A stretch of DNA of 64,000 bases. Source: Anaerobaca lacustris (GTDB lineage: Bacteria; Planctomycetota; Phycisphaerae; Sedimentisphaerales; Anaerobacaceae). The stretch spans positions 124,001-188,000 of the forward strand of contig NZ_JASCXX010000005.1 of the NCBI RefSeq assembly GCF_030012215.1, in the 5' to 3' direction. The notes under the pieces are model-generated. The model saw only the letters and a list, made by a program, of their open reading frames with translations. It did no database searches and was not told the DNA's origin. The position numbers were made by a program, and so were the translations under genes. Below are positions 63,460-64,000 of this stretch, piece by piece. Numbering within the stretch: the first letter of the stretch is position 1; the number at the start of each line of letters is the position of its first letter.

Positions 63460-64000
63460 ATGAACCGAAACGGGTGCTTGACGAGACTGCTGCTGTGCTC
63501 GGCGTTGACGACCTCGGCCCTGTGTGTGCTCGCGGGTCGATCCCAAGCGGTACAGGCCCACACGTCCGACGCGGAAGTGGTCAAGCGCATCCTGGATGCG
63601 CGGGATGCGGGTGAGAACCTGCTGAAGACCGACGGTTGGAGGCCCTGGGCGGAAGGTTTCATGCGACGGGGCAACCTCTTCGTCTGCGACAATGGAGAGG
63701 ATCCTCAGGCCCAGCGAGGCGTCTCACAGGTGGTGACGCTCGATCAGGCCAAGCCCGAGCCGATCGTCGCCATCGCCTGGAGCAGGGCCGAAGGGGTGGG
63801 GGGCAGTCGCGACAGCGATTATTCGCTGTATCTCGATCTGACCTACCAGGACGGCACACCGCTATGGGGACAGGTCGATGCGTTCAGCGTCGGCACCCAT
63901 GACTGGGAGAAGGCCGAGGTGATGGTCTTCCCGGACAAGCCGGTCAGGTCGGTCGCCTTTCACATGCTCCTGCGCCGCCACACGGGCCGGGCGCTCTTTC
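63460..64000 (+). CDS. Secreted protein of unknown function (3' partial)
   Basis: Reads from ATG 63460 to the window end without a stop: 180 residues visible. Signal peptide (LTRLLLCSALTTSALCVLAG, then RSQAVQAH). The mature part begins with a helix (DAEVVKRILDARDAGENLLK) and continues with a beta-rich region (NLFVCDNGEDPQAQRGVSQ, DYSLYLDLTYQDGTPLWGQ), which resembles a carbohydrate-binding or lectin-like domain seen at the N-terminus of large planctomycete secreted proteins. GGAGGTCACG precedes the start. The remainder of the protein is outside the window. Confidence 0.65.
   Translation, partial: MNRNGCLTRLLLCSALTTSALCVLAGRSQAVQAHTSDAEVVKRILDARDAGENLLKTDGWRPWAEGFMRRGNLFVCDNGEDPQAQRGVSQVVTLDQAKPEPIVAIAWSRAEGVGGSRDSDYSLYLDLTYQDGTPLWGQVDAFSVGTHDWEKAEVMVFPDKPVRSVAFHMLLRRHTGRALF

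Overview
The window reads as chromosome from a planctomycete, most likely a Phycisphaerae-type relative. That is inferred from gene content: a pilin-like protein ending in a DGHV motif, Tat-exported ThuA and Gfo/Idh/MocA proteins, a PQQ-propeller protein, a neutral-ceramidase-like protein, LamG surface proteins, and an ECF sigma factor overlapping a huge one-helix membrane partner. The DNA is GC-rich, genes are packed on both strands, and no rRNA, tRNA, CRISPR array or intact insertion sequence was seen.

Region 1 (1-12.9 kb): the end of a pilin-like gene; an unusual in-frame join of a HAD phosphatase to an NlpC/P60 lipoprotein; a GNAT acetyltransferase; a serpin lipoprotein; a YtrA-type GntR regulator with an ABC transporter and a zinc-ribbon membrane protein, preceded by a perfect operator palindrome; and an ECF sigma factor with an 1137-residue partner. 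Region 2 (13.3-34.7 kb): clpC with a strong terminator; secreted carbohydrate or lipid enzymes; an anhydro-muramic acid recycling operon (anmK, murQ, sodium symporter) divergent from a GH26 mannanase-like gene and a two-part SIS protein resembling glucokinase regulatory protein; a LamG surface protein and a small outer-membrane barrel.

Region 3 (35.2-62.3 kb) is the main discovery: about 27 kb that I read as an aryl-polyene-type fatty acid/polyketide cluster. It encodes two acyl carrier proteins, four ketosynthases with intact Cys-His-His residues, two degenerate ketosynthase partners (chain-length-factor-like), a ketoreductase, two hotdog dehydratases, a thioesterase, an MIO aromatic amino acid ammonia-lyase, an AMP-dependent aryl-acid ligase, two kinds of acyltransferase, a glycosyltransferase, an MMPL exporter, a LolA-like carrier and several lipoproteins. 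This is almost the full part list of the aryl polyene pathways of Proteobacteria and Bacteroidetes. Additions not in the standard pathway are three consecutive radical-SAM proteins with cobalamin-binding-like N-terminal regions, a phytoene-desaturase-like oxidoreductase, a second ketosynthase/partner pair and a PagL-like lipid A deacylase. Most genes overlap by 1-20 bases, so the cluster is probably two or three long, translationally coupled transcripts.

Proposed logic (inference): the ammonia-lyase makes an aryl acrylate, the ligase loads it on an ACP, the ketosynthase/reductase/dehydratase set extends it to a conjugated chain, the desaturase and radical-SAM enzymes modify the chain or ring, acyltransferases and the glycosyltransferase attach it to a lipid, and the MMPL/LolA/lipoprotein set moves it to the outer membrane. 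The last 1.7 kb hold a small lipoprotein and the start of a secreted protein that runs off the window.
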